A DNA stretch of 17,366 nucleotides from CAXTTV01 sp964247295. GTDB lineage: Bacteria; Chloroflexota; Ktedonobacteria; Ktedonobacterales; Ktedonobacteraceae. The translations under genes were made by a program, and so were the position numbers. The notes under the pieces are model-generated. The model searched no databases. It was not told the DNA's origin and was given only the letters and a program-made list of their open reading frames with translations. Positions 6,488-14,215 of this stretch are shown in pieces. The number at the start of each line of letters is the position of its first letter. Position 1 is the stretch's first letter. The stretch covers positions 1 to 17,366 of the forward strand of contig CAXTTV010000101.1 in NCBI GenBank assembly GCA_964247295.1, in the 5' to 3' direction.

Positions 6488-8035
6488 CTACACCTCCTCC
6501 TTGACTACTGGACTCGCATGATCGTCCTGCGCCATCGCGTGAATAATCTCTTCCTGGTTCAGATGCTCTTTAGGAAGGGTCGCGACACTTTTACCATCTC
6601 GCAGTACCACCACACGATCGCTTCCCTCAATAATCTCCTCCAGCTCAGAAGAGATCAACAGAACACCCAAGCCCTTCTCGGCCAGCTCATTAATCAGTTT
6701 TTGAATCTCAGCTTTCGCGCCCACGTCGATCCCACGCGTCGGCTCATCTAGAATTAATAGCTCGGGATTCATACAGAGCCAGCGGGCCAGCAACACCTTT
6801 TGCTGATTACCGCCCGAAAGCTCACGGATCGGCTGATCTGGATTGGCGGTCTTAATGCCCAGACGCTGGATAAATGTATCGACAATCTTCTGCTGCTGCT
6901 CACGGGAGACAATCCCATATTTCGAGAGAGTGGGGAGGGCCGCGAGCGTCAGGTTCTCACGAACCGAGAGCTCAGGGATAATCCCTTCGGCCTTGCGATC
7001 CTCGGAACAGAGGCCCAGACCGGCATGGATCGCATCGGATGGCGTCTGAAAATGTACCTTTTTACCCTTGACCAGGACTTCGCCAGAATTCAGTGTATCA
7101 GCTCCAAAGATTGCTCGGGCCGTCTCACTACGCCCGGAACCCAGCAGGCCAGCCAGGCCCACAATCTCACCAGCATGCACATTCAGGCTCACACCATGGA
7201 GAGCCGTTCCCTCCTTAAGATCCCGCGCCTCAAGCAGCATTTTGCTTTCTGTAGCGTGCTCAGAGGAGTTAAAGCCGGTTACGCCCTCGCGCTTTACTGC
7301 GTTTAATTCTTTGCCGAGCATCTTCGCGATCAACTCAACCCGGCTGATATCCTTCATCTCCGAAGCACCGACCGTCTGCCCGTCGCGCATAATCGTCACG
7401 CGATCGCAGACCTCATAAAGCTCATCCATTCGGTGCCCGACAAAAATTACACTGATACCCTCTTGCTTGAGTTGACGGATCACATCAAAGAGGATCTTCA
7501 CCTCGCTCTCATTCAAGGAAGAGGTGGGCTCGTCCATGATTACCAGCTTGCTTTTAAAGGAGACCGCGCGAGCGATCGCGACCATCTGCTGAACCGCGAT
7601 ATTATAGTCCATCAGGGGTTTAGAGACATCGACCGAGATGCCGAAGCGCTTCAAGATCTGCGTGGTCTCGGCGTGCATACGCCGCCAGTTGATAAAGCCA
7701 AAGGTGCGGGGTTCGCGGCCCATAAACACATTTTCAGAAACAGAGCGTAAGGGCACTAGATTAATCTCTTGATAAATCGTACTGATGCCATTGTTCTGGG
7801 CTTGTTGGGGGGATTGAAAGTTAACAGGTTTTCCATCAAAAATAATCGAGCCGCTATCACGAGAGTAAGCACCAGTAAGCACCTTAATCATCGTTGATTT
7901 GCCGGCCCCGTTCTGTCCAACGAGCGCGTGGATCTCGCCACTACTAACGCTAAGAGTCGCGTTATTAAGAGCGATCCCACTTGGAAAAGACTTTGTAATC
8001 TGCTCCATCGAGAGCAGAGGACTGCTCTGAGTCAT
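6488..8035 (-). CDS. ytfR: Sugar ABC transporter ATP-binding protein, YtfR type
   Basis: This 515-aa cytoplasmic ATPase has two nucleotide-binding domains in one chain, like RbsA/YtfR. NBD1 has Walker A GQNGAGKST (40-48), a signature of the form MDYNIAVQQ (142-150), and Walker B LVIMDEP (164-170) with H-loop H201. NBD2 has the usual degenerate Walker A GLLGSGRSE (296-304), signature LSGGN (406-410) and Walker B LLILDEP (426-432). As in the rest of the family, NBD2 is probably the weaker ATP site. The start is ATG at 8035-8033 with GGGAG 6 nt upstream. The open frame extends to 8119, but that extension has no ribosome site and no homologous look. It is separated from the binding-protein gene by 213 nt that contain a hairpin. 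Confidence 0.92.
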   Translation of the reverse strand: MTQSSPLLSMEQITKSFPSGIALNNATLSVSSGEIHALVGQNGAGKSTMIKVLTGAYSRDSGSIIFDGKPVNFQSPQQAQNNGISTIYQEINLVPLRSVSENVFMGREPRTFGFINWRRMHAETTQILKRFGISVDVSKPLMDYNIAVQQMVAIARAVSFKSKLVIMDEPTSSLNESEVKILFDVIRQLKQEGISVIFVGHRMDELYEVCDRVTIMRDGQTVGASEMKDISRVELIAKMLGKELNAVKREGVTGFNSSEHATESKMLLEARDLKEGTALHGVSLNVHAGEIVGLAGLLGSGRSETARAIFGADTLNSGEVLVKGKKVHFQTPSDAIHAGLGLCSEDRKAEGIIPELSVRENLTLAALPTLSKYGIVSREQQQKIVDTFIQRLGIKTANPDQPIRELSGGNQQKVLLARWLCMNPELLILDEPTRGIDVGAKAEIQKLINELAEKGLGVLLISSELEEIIEGSDRVVVLRDGKSVATLPKEHLNQEEIIHAMAQDDHASPVVKEEV

Positions 8036-8248
8036 AGAGGACTCCCTTTTTCGTTCTACCGACTCATACTTACGTACATTGTAGAGTATACGTCCAGCTA
8101 GAGAAATCCTGGAGAGCATCCCATTTTCGTAGATGAACTAAGTGAGCCATAGATTAGAATATTTGTCAAGATCCCATCAAGGGGGCAAATGATAAAAATG
8201 GGCTGGCTTTGGTAAGAAAGCCAGCCGTCAGGTGAGCTAATAGGCGGA
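8036..8248 (-). other. Gap between binding-protein and ATPase genes
   Basis: No gene is seen. It holds the hairpin at 8194-8226 and a perfect TTGACA on the minus strand (8169-8164) without a convincing -10 at normal spacing. Expression of the downstream genes probably relies on read-through past the hairpin. Confidence 0.5.
8194..8226 (-). terminator. Intercistronic hairpin/attenuator after the binding-protein gene
   Basis: GGCTGGCTTT (8201-8210) pairs perfectly with AAAGCCAGCC (8217-8226) around a 6-nt loop. On the minus strand it is followed by CATTTTTATC. In ABC sugar operons such elements terminate part of the transcription and protect the 3' end, so that binding protein is made in excess over the ATPase and permeases. 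Confidence 0.8.
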
Positions 8249-9286
8249 TTAGAAACCGTTGACCAAGTTTGCCGCAGCATTTTCCTTGGTGTACTGCTTG
8301 TCTTGCACTACCACCCAGGGGCCGAGTTGCTGACTGGCAGCGAACTTGTCAATTGTGTCAAATGTGATCGGTCCAAAGAAGGGGCTGGACTGAACACTAG
8401 TTCCCAGATCGCCGGCGACGATTGCGTTGATTGCATCCTTCTCACCATCGATCGAGCAGACGATAATATCTTTACCAGGTTTTTTGCCAGCGGCCTTAAT
8501 CGCCGCGATCGCGCCGAGCGCCATCTCATCGTTGTGAGCGTAAACCGCAGTCGCATCCGGATGAGCCTGGAGCATCGACTCCATCACCTTACGACCCTTG
8601 TCACGGTTGAAGTCACCATCCTGAGAGGCCACAATCTGAAGGCCGGTCGAGGTTTTGATCTGATCATCGAAGCCAGATTTACGCTTGATCGCCGGAGTCG
8701 CGCCAGTCGTGCCTTCCAGCTCAAGGATCTTGCCTTTGCCACCGGTCTCTTTGATCAACCAATCGGCGGCGCGCTTGCCTTGCTGCACAAAGTCGGAACC
8801 GATAAAGGTCACATAATCCTTTGTGGGCTGAACATCGGCATGATCCACATCTCGGTCAACCAGGATCATTGGGATACAGGCGGCCTTGGCATCCTGAACC
8901 GCTTTTACCAGAGGTTTCTCAGAGAGGGGAGCAAGGACAATCAGATCAACTTTCTGGGCGATCAAAGAGTCAACGTCCGAGATTTGTTTTGAAGCAGAGC
9001 TCTGTCCATCGGTAAAGACGAGCGTGTCGCCGTGATCCTTCGCCGTCTGCTGAATGCTGTTCGTCTCTGCGAGACGCCAGGGGCCAGTGTTCTCATTCTG
9101 CGAGAAGCCGATCTTTAGGCCACTCTTCTTTGTTAATTTGGGTGTACAGTTACTACCAGACGAGCCGCTACTGCTCTGAGAGCCGCCAGAACTGGGAGCC
9201 GTGTCTCCACAACCAGCAAGAAGACCAAGGACGAGAACGCAGAGGAGCATTAGCATCCCCGCATCTAAATACATTTTGCGCTTCAT
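8249..9286 (-). CDS. ytfQ: Sugar ABC transporter substrate-binding lipoprotein, YtfQ type
   Basis: This 345-aa extracytoplasmic binding protein has a lipoprotein signal peptide with lipobox LLAGC (lipidated Cys26), a Ser/Gly-rich tether (30-45) and a periplasmic-binding-protein type I fold. Many stretches follow E. coli YtfQ: IGFSQNENTGPWRLAETN, LVDRDVD, LEGTTGA..AIKRKSGF, SQDGDFNRDKGRKVMES, VYAHNDEMALGAIAAIK and SIDGEKDA. The WR, DRD, R-rich and HND elements are the ones that line the sugar pocket in this family. Galactofuranose is therefore the best-supported substrate, though related furanoses or ribose are possible. The start ATG has AGGAAGG about 8 nt upstream. It is the first gene of the operon, behind a leader of about 310 nt. 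Confidence 0.9.
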   Translation of the reverse strand: MKRKMYLDAGMLMLLCVLVLGLLAGCGDTAPSSGGSQSSSGSSGSNCTPKLTKKSGLKIGFSQNENTGPWRLAETNSIQQTAKDHGDTLVFTDGQSSASKQISDVDSLIAQKVDLIVLAPLSEKPLVKAVQDAKAACIPMILVDRDVDHADVQPTKDYVTFIGSDFVQQGKRAADWLIKETGGKGKILELEGTTGATPAIKRKSGFDDQIKTSTGLQIVASQDGDFNRDKGRKVMESMLQAHPDATAVYAHNDEMALGAIAAIKAAGKKPGKDIIVCSIDGEKDAINAIVAGDLGTSVQSSPFFGPITFDTIDKFAASQQLGPWVVVQDKQYTKENAAANLVNGF

Positions 9287-9555
9287 GGCACAACCCTTCC
9301 TGTAAAATGAGCTTTACAAATCAATAAATGCACCGTTACATTTTTGATCGGGTACGGGTAGAGGAACAATCTTAATTGAACCTGAACTCGAAGAGATGAC
9401 TCTTCTGCCTCTCCATCTCTTGAAGAAAGTCTCTCTTGTTTCTTGGTAGACGAGTAAATAAGGGCAAAAGACAAAAGTTCTAAACCTGATACGTTTCAAC
9501 TTTTATTGAAATGATAATCAAATTTCGGAAGAAAACTGTTGTTAACAGAGGTAAA

Positions 9556-9581
9556 TCGAAATAACAGATGAATTATTTCGA
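9556..9581. promoter_or_regulatory. Candidate operator of the transporter operon (9-bp inverted repeat)
   Basis: TCGAAATAA (9556-9564) and TTATTTCGA (9573-9581) are perfect inverted arms around 8 nt. The repeat lies about 16-41 nt downstream of the predicted start of the ytfQ transcript, a usual place for a repressor. As RNA it could also form a leader hairpin. Confidence 0.6.
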
Positions 9582-9603
9582 CTTATTCCGAATTGATATC
9601 TCA

Positions 9604-9632
9604 AGTTTAGTAGAGAAAAATAGGATTGTCAA
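9604..9632 (-). promoter_or_regulatory. Promoter of the sugar transporter operon
   Basis: On the minus strand a consensus TTGACA (9632-9627) is followed by a 17-nt spacer and TAAACT (9609-9604). Transcription would start near 9597 and give a long leader to the ATG at 9286. Confidence 0.65.
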
Positions 9633-9662
9633 GACTTGGGTCGAGCAAAAAATTGCTAAATC

Positions 9663-9779
9663 CAAAAGTTTCTAAAAATAAATGTCTCAAGATCTCCTTT
9701 TGCTGACTCCCATTCTTTGGTTTCGATGTTTCTTATACCGAAACAGTTCAATGTAGAAGTGGAAAGCTCAAAAGTTTCT
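9663..9779 (+). repeat. Pair of exact 11-bp direct repeats CAAAAGTTTCT
   Basis: The repeats lie at 9663-9673 and 9769-9779, 106 bp apart, which is about ten helical turns. A shortened version, CAAAAGTTCT, lies near 9472-9481. They sit upstream of the transporter promoter and could be activator or looping sites. AT-rich chance similarity is possible. Confidence 0.35.
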
Positions 9780-9909
9780 TGACCTAGACTAATATACGTC
9801 TCTAGAAATGATAATCTCTCACAGAAAAAGGATCACTTTTTGGGAATTCCGGACAAATAGCAGAGTGTTAGCATCTCACCATGCAGGAATGGGTTTAAAC
9901 GGCGCGTCA

Positions 9910-9939
9910 TTGACTTTTAAATATTTTATCCTTTATACT
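9910..9939 (+). promoter_or_regulatory. Promoter of the ArsR-type regulator gene
   Basis: TTGACT (9910-9915), an 18-nt spacer and TATACT (9934-9939). A second, weaker pair is TTGACT (9940-9945) with TGAAAT (9963-9968). Confidence 0.5.
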
Positions 9940-9958
9940 TTGACTATCAATTAGGCTA

Positions 9959-9986
9959 TACCTGAAATAAAACCTGATGGTCAGGT
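9959..9986 (+). promoter_or_regulatory. Candidate operator: ACCTGA direct plus inverted repeats
   Basis: ACCTGA (9972-9977) and TCAGGT (9981-9986) form a perfect inverted repeat around TGG, and another ACCTGA lies 13 bp upstream (9959-9964). The element lies just downstream of the regulator's promoter, as expected for autoregulation by a winged-helix dimer. Confidence 0.55.
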
Positions 9987-9999
9987 ATTTTAATGTTGC

Positions 10000-11064
10000 T
10001 TGCACCCTGCTTTGTTCAGAAACTCGCAGATGAACGGTCTAAAAGAGTCCGTCGTTTTTTTGACAGCAAAGGAGAATGTGAGCCTGAAGTGGAATGGTAT
10101 GACAGGCAAAGTGTTATTTTTAAATCTCACAGAAAGTAGCGAAACAGCGTTAACTTTGTTGAAAGCGCTGAGTTCGGAGAAGAGGCTAGCTATACTCTCG
10201 TTTCTGGGGGATCGGCCAGTGAATGTAAACGATATTGCGAGTGCATTAAACATGGCTCCCTCATCGGCAACAACCCATATTCAGATTTTGGAGCAGGCCG
10301 ATCTGATCCGAACGGAGGTCATACCTGCGACCCATGGATTACAGAAGCTTTGTGCCAGGACTTACGATGATGTACATATCCGTTTAGAGCGAAACCATAT
10401 AAATTCACACGAATCATTTAGTATTACTATGCCTGTCGGACAGTATTTTGATTTTGATGCGCACCCAACATGTGGTTTGACAACTGAGAATGGATTGATT
10501 GGTCTATTGGACACGCCGGCCTCTTTCTATGAGCCCAGTCATGTGTCCGCGCAGTTGTTATGGTTTCGTTATGGGCATGTTTCGTATCGTTTCCCTAATC
10601 ATCTGCCTTCGGGAGCCAGTCCCCTCAGGTTGGATATCAGTGCTGAGATGTGTTCAGAGGCCCCCCTTCATCACTTAAACTGGCCCTCAGATATCACAAT
10701 GTGGATCAATGGCCTGGAGGTCGGTACCTGGACAAGTCCCGCTGACTACGGCGGTGAGCGGGGCCTGCTGACTCCAGATTGGTGGGAGAGCAAGGATAGC
10801 CAGTACGGGCAGTTAAAAATCTGGTCTGTAAATCTGGAAGGTACCTGTGTTGATGGCAGGCTCGTCAGTCCGGTCTGCCTGGCGGATCTTAAGATTGAGC
10901 AGAAGCCGTACATTGAAGTGCGCATAGGTGTGAAGCCCGATGCTATGAATGTGGGTGGCTTAAATCTATTTGGGGAACACTTCGGCAATTATCCACAGCC
11001 GATTGTCCTGCGAGTAGATTTCCAGCACCCTCCAAAATCGCTGGAAGATAAGTATGACTTATAA
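10000..11064 (+). CDS. ArsR-type winged-helix transcriptional regulator with long C-terminal domain
   Basis: An N-terminal ArsR/SmtB-like winged helix is visible in LLKALSSEKRLAILSFL, DIASALNMAPSSATTHI and QILEQADLI (about residues 48-110). It is followed by a C-terminal domain of more than 200 residues ending in GGLNLFGEHFGNYPQPIVLRV. That domain also contains PTCGL, LLWFRYGHVSYRFP and WPSDITMWINGLEVGTWTSP, a combination found in long ArsR-like regulators next to sugar genes. No metal-binding CxC or CVC motif is seen in the recognition helix, so a sugar-type effector is likelier than a metal. The given start is TTG at 10000. GTG at 10078 (AAAGGAG 3 nt upstream) and ATG at 10099 are plausible shorter starts, and the winged helix is intact from either. 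It is divergent from the transporter and upstream of the secreted enzyme. Confidence 0.82.
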   Translation: MHPALFRNSQMNGLKESVVFLTAKENVSLKWNGMTGKVLFLNLTESSETALTLLKALSSEKRLAILSFLGDRPVNVNDIASALNMAPSSATTHIQILEQADLIRTEVIPATHGLQKLCARTYDDVHIRLERNHINSHESFSITMPVGQYFDFDAHPTCGLTTENGLIGLLDTPASFYEPSHVSAQLLWFRYGHVSYRFPNHLPSGASPLRLDISAEMCSEAPLHHLNWPSDITMWINGLEVGTWTSPADYGGERGLLTPDWWESKDSQYGQLKIWSVNLEGTCVDGRLVSPVCLADLKIEQKPYIEVRIGVKPDAMNVGGLNLFGEHFGNYPQPIVLRVDFQHPPKSLEDKYDL

Positions 11065-11187
11065 GTATTTTAGCCAGTTGAGATGAGAGTATATAGCAAT
11101 ATCTTACCTGGCTTTGATGTTGTACACCTACAATCTGAGAATAATGCTTTTTCCATATACTATCGTTGGTATAAAAAGGATATAAAC

Positions 11188-11210
11188 CCTGGTGTTTCTT
11201 TTTTGCCAGG
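11188..11210 (+). promoter_or_regulatory. Inverted repeat in the leader of the secreted enzyme gene
   Basis: CCTGG (11188-11192) and CCAGG (11206-11210) flank 13 T-rich bases. TATACT at 11156-11161 is a possible -10 without a good -35, which would fit an activated promoter. The site is near the enzyme start codon (11298) and loosely resembles the CCTGA half-site upstream of the regulator. Confidence 0.3.
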
Positions 11211-11297
11211 AAAGATACTTTGATAAATCAATACCCCCTTTTTTATATTCATTCTTTATTCTATATTGTTTTTGCAACGCTGCAAAAAGGAGAAGGC

Positions 11298-14117
11298 ATG
11301 ATGTCTGAAATACACAAAGACCAGGAATGGAGAAAAGGCGTAATTGGCCGTCGAGATTTCCTTAAATGGGGTGGAGTTACTTTTGGTCTGTCGGCGTCTG
11401 GGCTGGGCTTCTGGCTCTCGCAGTCTCAGGCGGCTGAGGCGCAGGCTATTGATGTGACTGGTGGTCTGGTTGGTTACTGGAAATTGGATGAGACGGGTGG
11501 CGAAGCTGTACCTGATGCGGTTGGGGGAAATGTGGGTGCCCTTAAGGGTGGCACTGGTTGGAGTACGGGGAAAGCTGGTGGCGCAGTCCTTTTTAACGGC
11601 TCTGATGCCGAGATAAATGTAGGTAAAAACGTTCTGGATACCAGTGGAAGTTATTCTGTCTCGGCCTGGGTCCAGTTATGTGATAAAAATAGCTGGTCCA
11701 CGGCTGTGAGCCAGGATGGGAACGCTATCAGTGGCTTTTTTCTGCAATACACCAGCCCATCGGCTCCAGCCGATGCTGGGAGATTTGCCTTCAGTACCAT
11801 TGACTCAGACTCTACTGGTGGGGCAATAACCCGCGCGATCTCTCCCTTTAGTCCCACAACCAATACCTGGTATCATCTCGTCGGTGTACATGATTCCGGA
11901 AGCAACCAGATTAAACTCTATGTAAATGGTGCTCTGGTCTCTACAAAGTCTGTTCCAGGGGCCTGGAAAGCTGGTGGCGGTGTCGCGATCGGTCGGGCCA
12001 AATGGAATGGCGGAAGTGTTGATCACTGGCCGGGTAAAATCGATGAGGTGCGATTGTATAATCGGGCCTTGAGCGACCAGGATGTGCGCGATGTGTTTAG
12101 TGCCGCGCCTCACTTCAGTCCGGTGCGCCCACCGGCTGTACCGTTAGCTGTCAGAAATCCCTACAATAGCACCTGGCAGATGGCCGATAATCTAAACGGC
12201 GATTGGCCAAAATTCTGGACATCCGGTGTCAAGGCTATGACCGGGATCGCTCGGATCGATGGCAATGCTTACGTTTTTATGGGTAGTCCAGTCGGGATCG
12301 GTACAACTCAGAATATGACTCAGATGCAGGTTGAGGTTACCGCCACCCAGTCTCGTTACACCTTCCAGGGAGGAGGCGTGACCCTCAATCTTACATTCTT
12401 CTCACCGGTTGAGCCCAATGATCTTCAGAAGCAGTCGGTTCCGTATAGTTATATTTTCGCTCAGGCGTATAGCAACGATGGGAACACTCATAATGTGAAC
12501 CTTTATTTTGATATTTCGGCTGAGTGGGCGCATGGTGATGTAAATCAGCAGGTGAAATGGGGTGCTGAGCAGGTTGGCCATAGTGGCGGGAACCTTCAAA
12601 CCTTTACTATGACTCCTAACTCACCAAATGTACTGGCTGAGTTTGGTGACTACCCTAGCTGGGGAACGGTTGTCTGGGCAACCAACAGCCAGTCGAACCT
12701 GACGTATCAGAGCGGCGCGGATAACGTTGTCCGAGGATTAGCTGTTTCGCAGGGAACCCTCAATAACACAAACGATGGTAGTCAGCCTAGAGCGATTAAA
12801 GATCGCTGGCCGGTCTTTGGCTTTAGTTTTAATTTGGGAAATCTGGGAGGGCAGCCGATAGATCCAATTGTTCTGACAATTGGTCACGTCCGGGAACCAG
12901 CGGTCAGCTATCTTGGAAATGGGGTCGCGCCCCTCTGGCGATCCTACTGGTCCAATTGGCAGGCGATGTTGGGGGCTTTCTATGATGATTTCAGTGGAGC
13001 ATTGAGTCGAGGCAACACTCTGGATCATAGTCTTGCTGCCGATGCTGTCACCGCCGGGGGAGCTAACTATGCCGCGATCTGCAATCTAGCTTTGAGACAG
13101 GCCTTTGGTGGGACCGAGCTGGTTGGGACCAGTCAGAACCCCTGGATGTTCCTGAAAGAGATCAGTAGTGATGGTAACGTCTCTACCATCGACGTGATGT
13201 ATCCCGGTATGCCAGTCTTTGTCTACACAAATCCTTACCTGCTCAGGCTTCTCCTGGAGCCACTACTGGCCTATGCCGAGACCGGTGGGTGGCCCAAAAC
13301 CTTCGCGGAGCACGATATTGGTAGCTCGTACCCGAATGCCGCCGGCCATAATGATGGAAACGAAGAGGATATGCCGGTTGAAGAGTCGGCTAATATGCTC
13401 TTGATGTCTCTGGCCTATATGAATGGCGTCAGCTCTGGCGAAGCCTCAGCCTGGGCTAATTCGCACTACAAGATATTGAAGCAGTGGGCGGACTATCTGG
13501 TTCAGAACGCCCTTGATCCAAATCTTCAGAACCAGACTGACGACTTTACCGGTTTTATTGCCCATAGTTCCAATCTTGCTCTGAAAGGTATTTTGGGTGT
13601 CTATGCTATGGGCAATATCGCCAATGCTGTTGGTAATGGCGGGGACACGGGTTACTACCATGGGCAGGGCAGCAGTATGATCACTCAGTGGGTGAGCAAA
13701 TCTCAAGACTCCTCGGGTCAGCATCTCAAGCTGGCGTATGATCAGGATGGCACCTGGAGCCTGAAATATAATGCCTATCCCGATAAGTTGTTGGGCCTGA
13801 ACTTGATCCCCAATTCGGTAATTCAGGAGGAGGATAATTGGTACAAAACCAAAGAGGCCACCTATGGTATCCCGCTGGATAACCGTCACGGCTATACCAA
13901 GGCCGACTGGGAGATGTGGACCGCTGGCTCGACCGAGGATGGAGATCTGAGGCAGTTCTTTATCGATGCTTTGTACCGTTTCGCCAACGATACAACGCAG
14001 CGAGTCCCATTCTCTGACTGGTATGAGACGGGTGACGCTAGGCAGGCAGGCTTTCAGGCCAGGCCGGTCGTGGGAGGCCTTTTCTCAATTCTGGCGCGTC
14101 GTAAAAGCGGCCATTAG
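11298..14117 (+). CDS. Tat-exported LamG + glutaminase-A-like (DUF5127/DUF4965/DUF1793) enzyme
   Basis: This secreted protein has 939 residues. A twin-arginine signal GRRDFLKW (R18 R19) is followed by a hydrophobic core and an Ala-rich cleavage zone near 44-50. A LamG/concanavalin-like module, about 55-268, runs from GLVGYWKLDE to KIDEVRLYNRALSDQDV and is probably carbohydrate-binding. From 275 the chain follows the GtaA architecture: VRPPAVPLAVRNPY...GDWPKFWTSGV..MTGIARIDG (DUF5127-like, to about 505), then SYWSNWQAMLGAFYDDF...TIDVMYPGMPVF and HNDGNEEDMPVEESANML (DUF4965-like, about 540-715), then an all-helical C-terminus (DUF1793-like, to 935). The fungal founder is called glutaminase A, but many bacterial members sit in glycan loci. 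The start is ATG at 11298 (or 11301) after AAGGAG. Its setting suggests it feeds the adjacent sugar importer. Confidence 0.85.
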   Translation: MMSEIHKDQEWRKGVIGRRDFLKWGGVTFGLSASGLGFWLSQSQAAEAQAIDVTGGLVGYWKLDETGGEAVPDAVGGNVGALKGGTGWSTGKAGGAVLFNGSDAEINVGKNVLDTSGSYSVSAWVQLCDKNSWSTAVSQDGNAISGFFLQYTSPSAPADAGRFAFSTIDSDSTGGAITRAISPFSPTTNTWYHLVGVHDSGSNQIKLYVNGALVSTKSVPGAWKAGGGVAIGRAKWNGGSVDHWPGKIDEVRLYNRALSDQDVRDVFSAAPHFSPVRPPAVPLAVRNPYNSTWQMADNLNGDWPKFWTSGVKAMTGIARIDGNAYVFMGSPVGIGTTQNMTQMQVEVTATQSRYTFQGGGVTLNLTFFSPVEPNDLQKQSVPYSYIFAQAYSNDGNTHNVNLYFDISAEWAHGDVNQQVKWGAEQVGHSGGNLQTFTMTPNSPNVLAEFGDYPSWGTVVWATNSQSNLTYQSGADNVVRGLAVSQGTLNNTNDGSQPRAIKDRWPVFGFSFNLGNLGGQPIDPIVLTIGHVREPAVSYLGNGVAPLWRSYWSNWQAMLGAFYDDFSGALSRGNTLDHSLAADAVTAGGANYAAICNLALRQAFGGTELVGTSQNPWMFLKEISSDGNVSTIDVMYPGMPVFVYTNPYLLRLLLEPLLAYAETGGWPKTFAEHDIGSSYPNAAGHNDGNEEDMPVEESANMLLMSLAYMNGVSSGEASAWANSHYKILKQWADYLVQNALDPNLQNQTDDFTGFIAHSSNLALKGILGVYAMGNIANAVGNGGDTGYYHGQGSSMITQWVSKSQDSSGQHLKLAYDQDGTWSLKYNAYPDKLLGLNLIPNSVIQEEDNWYKTKEATYGIPLDNRHGYTKADWEMWTAGSTEDGDLRQFFIDALYRFANDTTQRVPFSDWYETGDARQAGFQARPVVGGLFSILARRKSGH

Positions 14118-14162
14118 TTTTACATAATCTTATAAAGCGTGCTACTATGTAGTAGTATGTTT

Positions 14163-14210
14163 AGAGGTTTCCCATTCTAGTATGGGAGACCTCTTCTTTA
14201 CTTCCTTTTT
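14163..14210 (+). terminator. Intrinsic terminator of the secreted enzyme gene
   Basis: AGAGGTTTCCCAT (14163-14175) pairs with ATGGGAGACCTCT (14182-14194) in a 13-bp stem with one T-G pair. It is followed by TCTTTACTTCCTTTTTT. Confidence 0.8.
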
Positions 14211-14215
14211 TCGTG

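Larger units (their letters stand above)
9287..9999. other. Divergent regulatory region between transporter operon and regulator
   Basis: This is an AT-rich region of about 710 bp without a credible gene. It carries a minus-strand promoter for the transporter operon (9604-9632), a plus-strand promoter for the regulator (9910-9939) and the inverted repeat 9556-9581. Further elements are TTTCAA-N6-TTGAAA near 9494-9511, GTTTCG-N13-CGAAAC at 9720-9744, two exact CAAAAGTTTCT repeats and the operator-like ACCTGA-N3-TCAGGT at 9972-9986. Confidence 0.7.

Noticed and set aside
5933..6751. 272-aa open frame on the plus strand
   Set aside because: It is antisense to the well-supported permease and ATPase genes, and its composition is that of a reverse-strand shadow.
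7400..7579. GATC-rich stretches as a replication origin
   Set aside because: They are inside coding sequence. No DnaA boxes or AT-rich unwinding element are seen nearby.
8164..8169. TTGACA on the minus strand as a promoter for the ATPase gene
   Set aside because: No acceptable -10 lies 16-18 nt downstream.
8303..8992. 229-aa open frame on the plus strand
   Set aside because: It is antisense to the YtfQ-type binding-protein gene and has no recognisable domain.
13446..13889. 147-aa open frame on the minus strand
   Set aside because: It is antisense inside the large secreted enzyme and has no start signal or family features.
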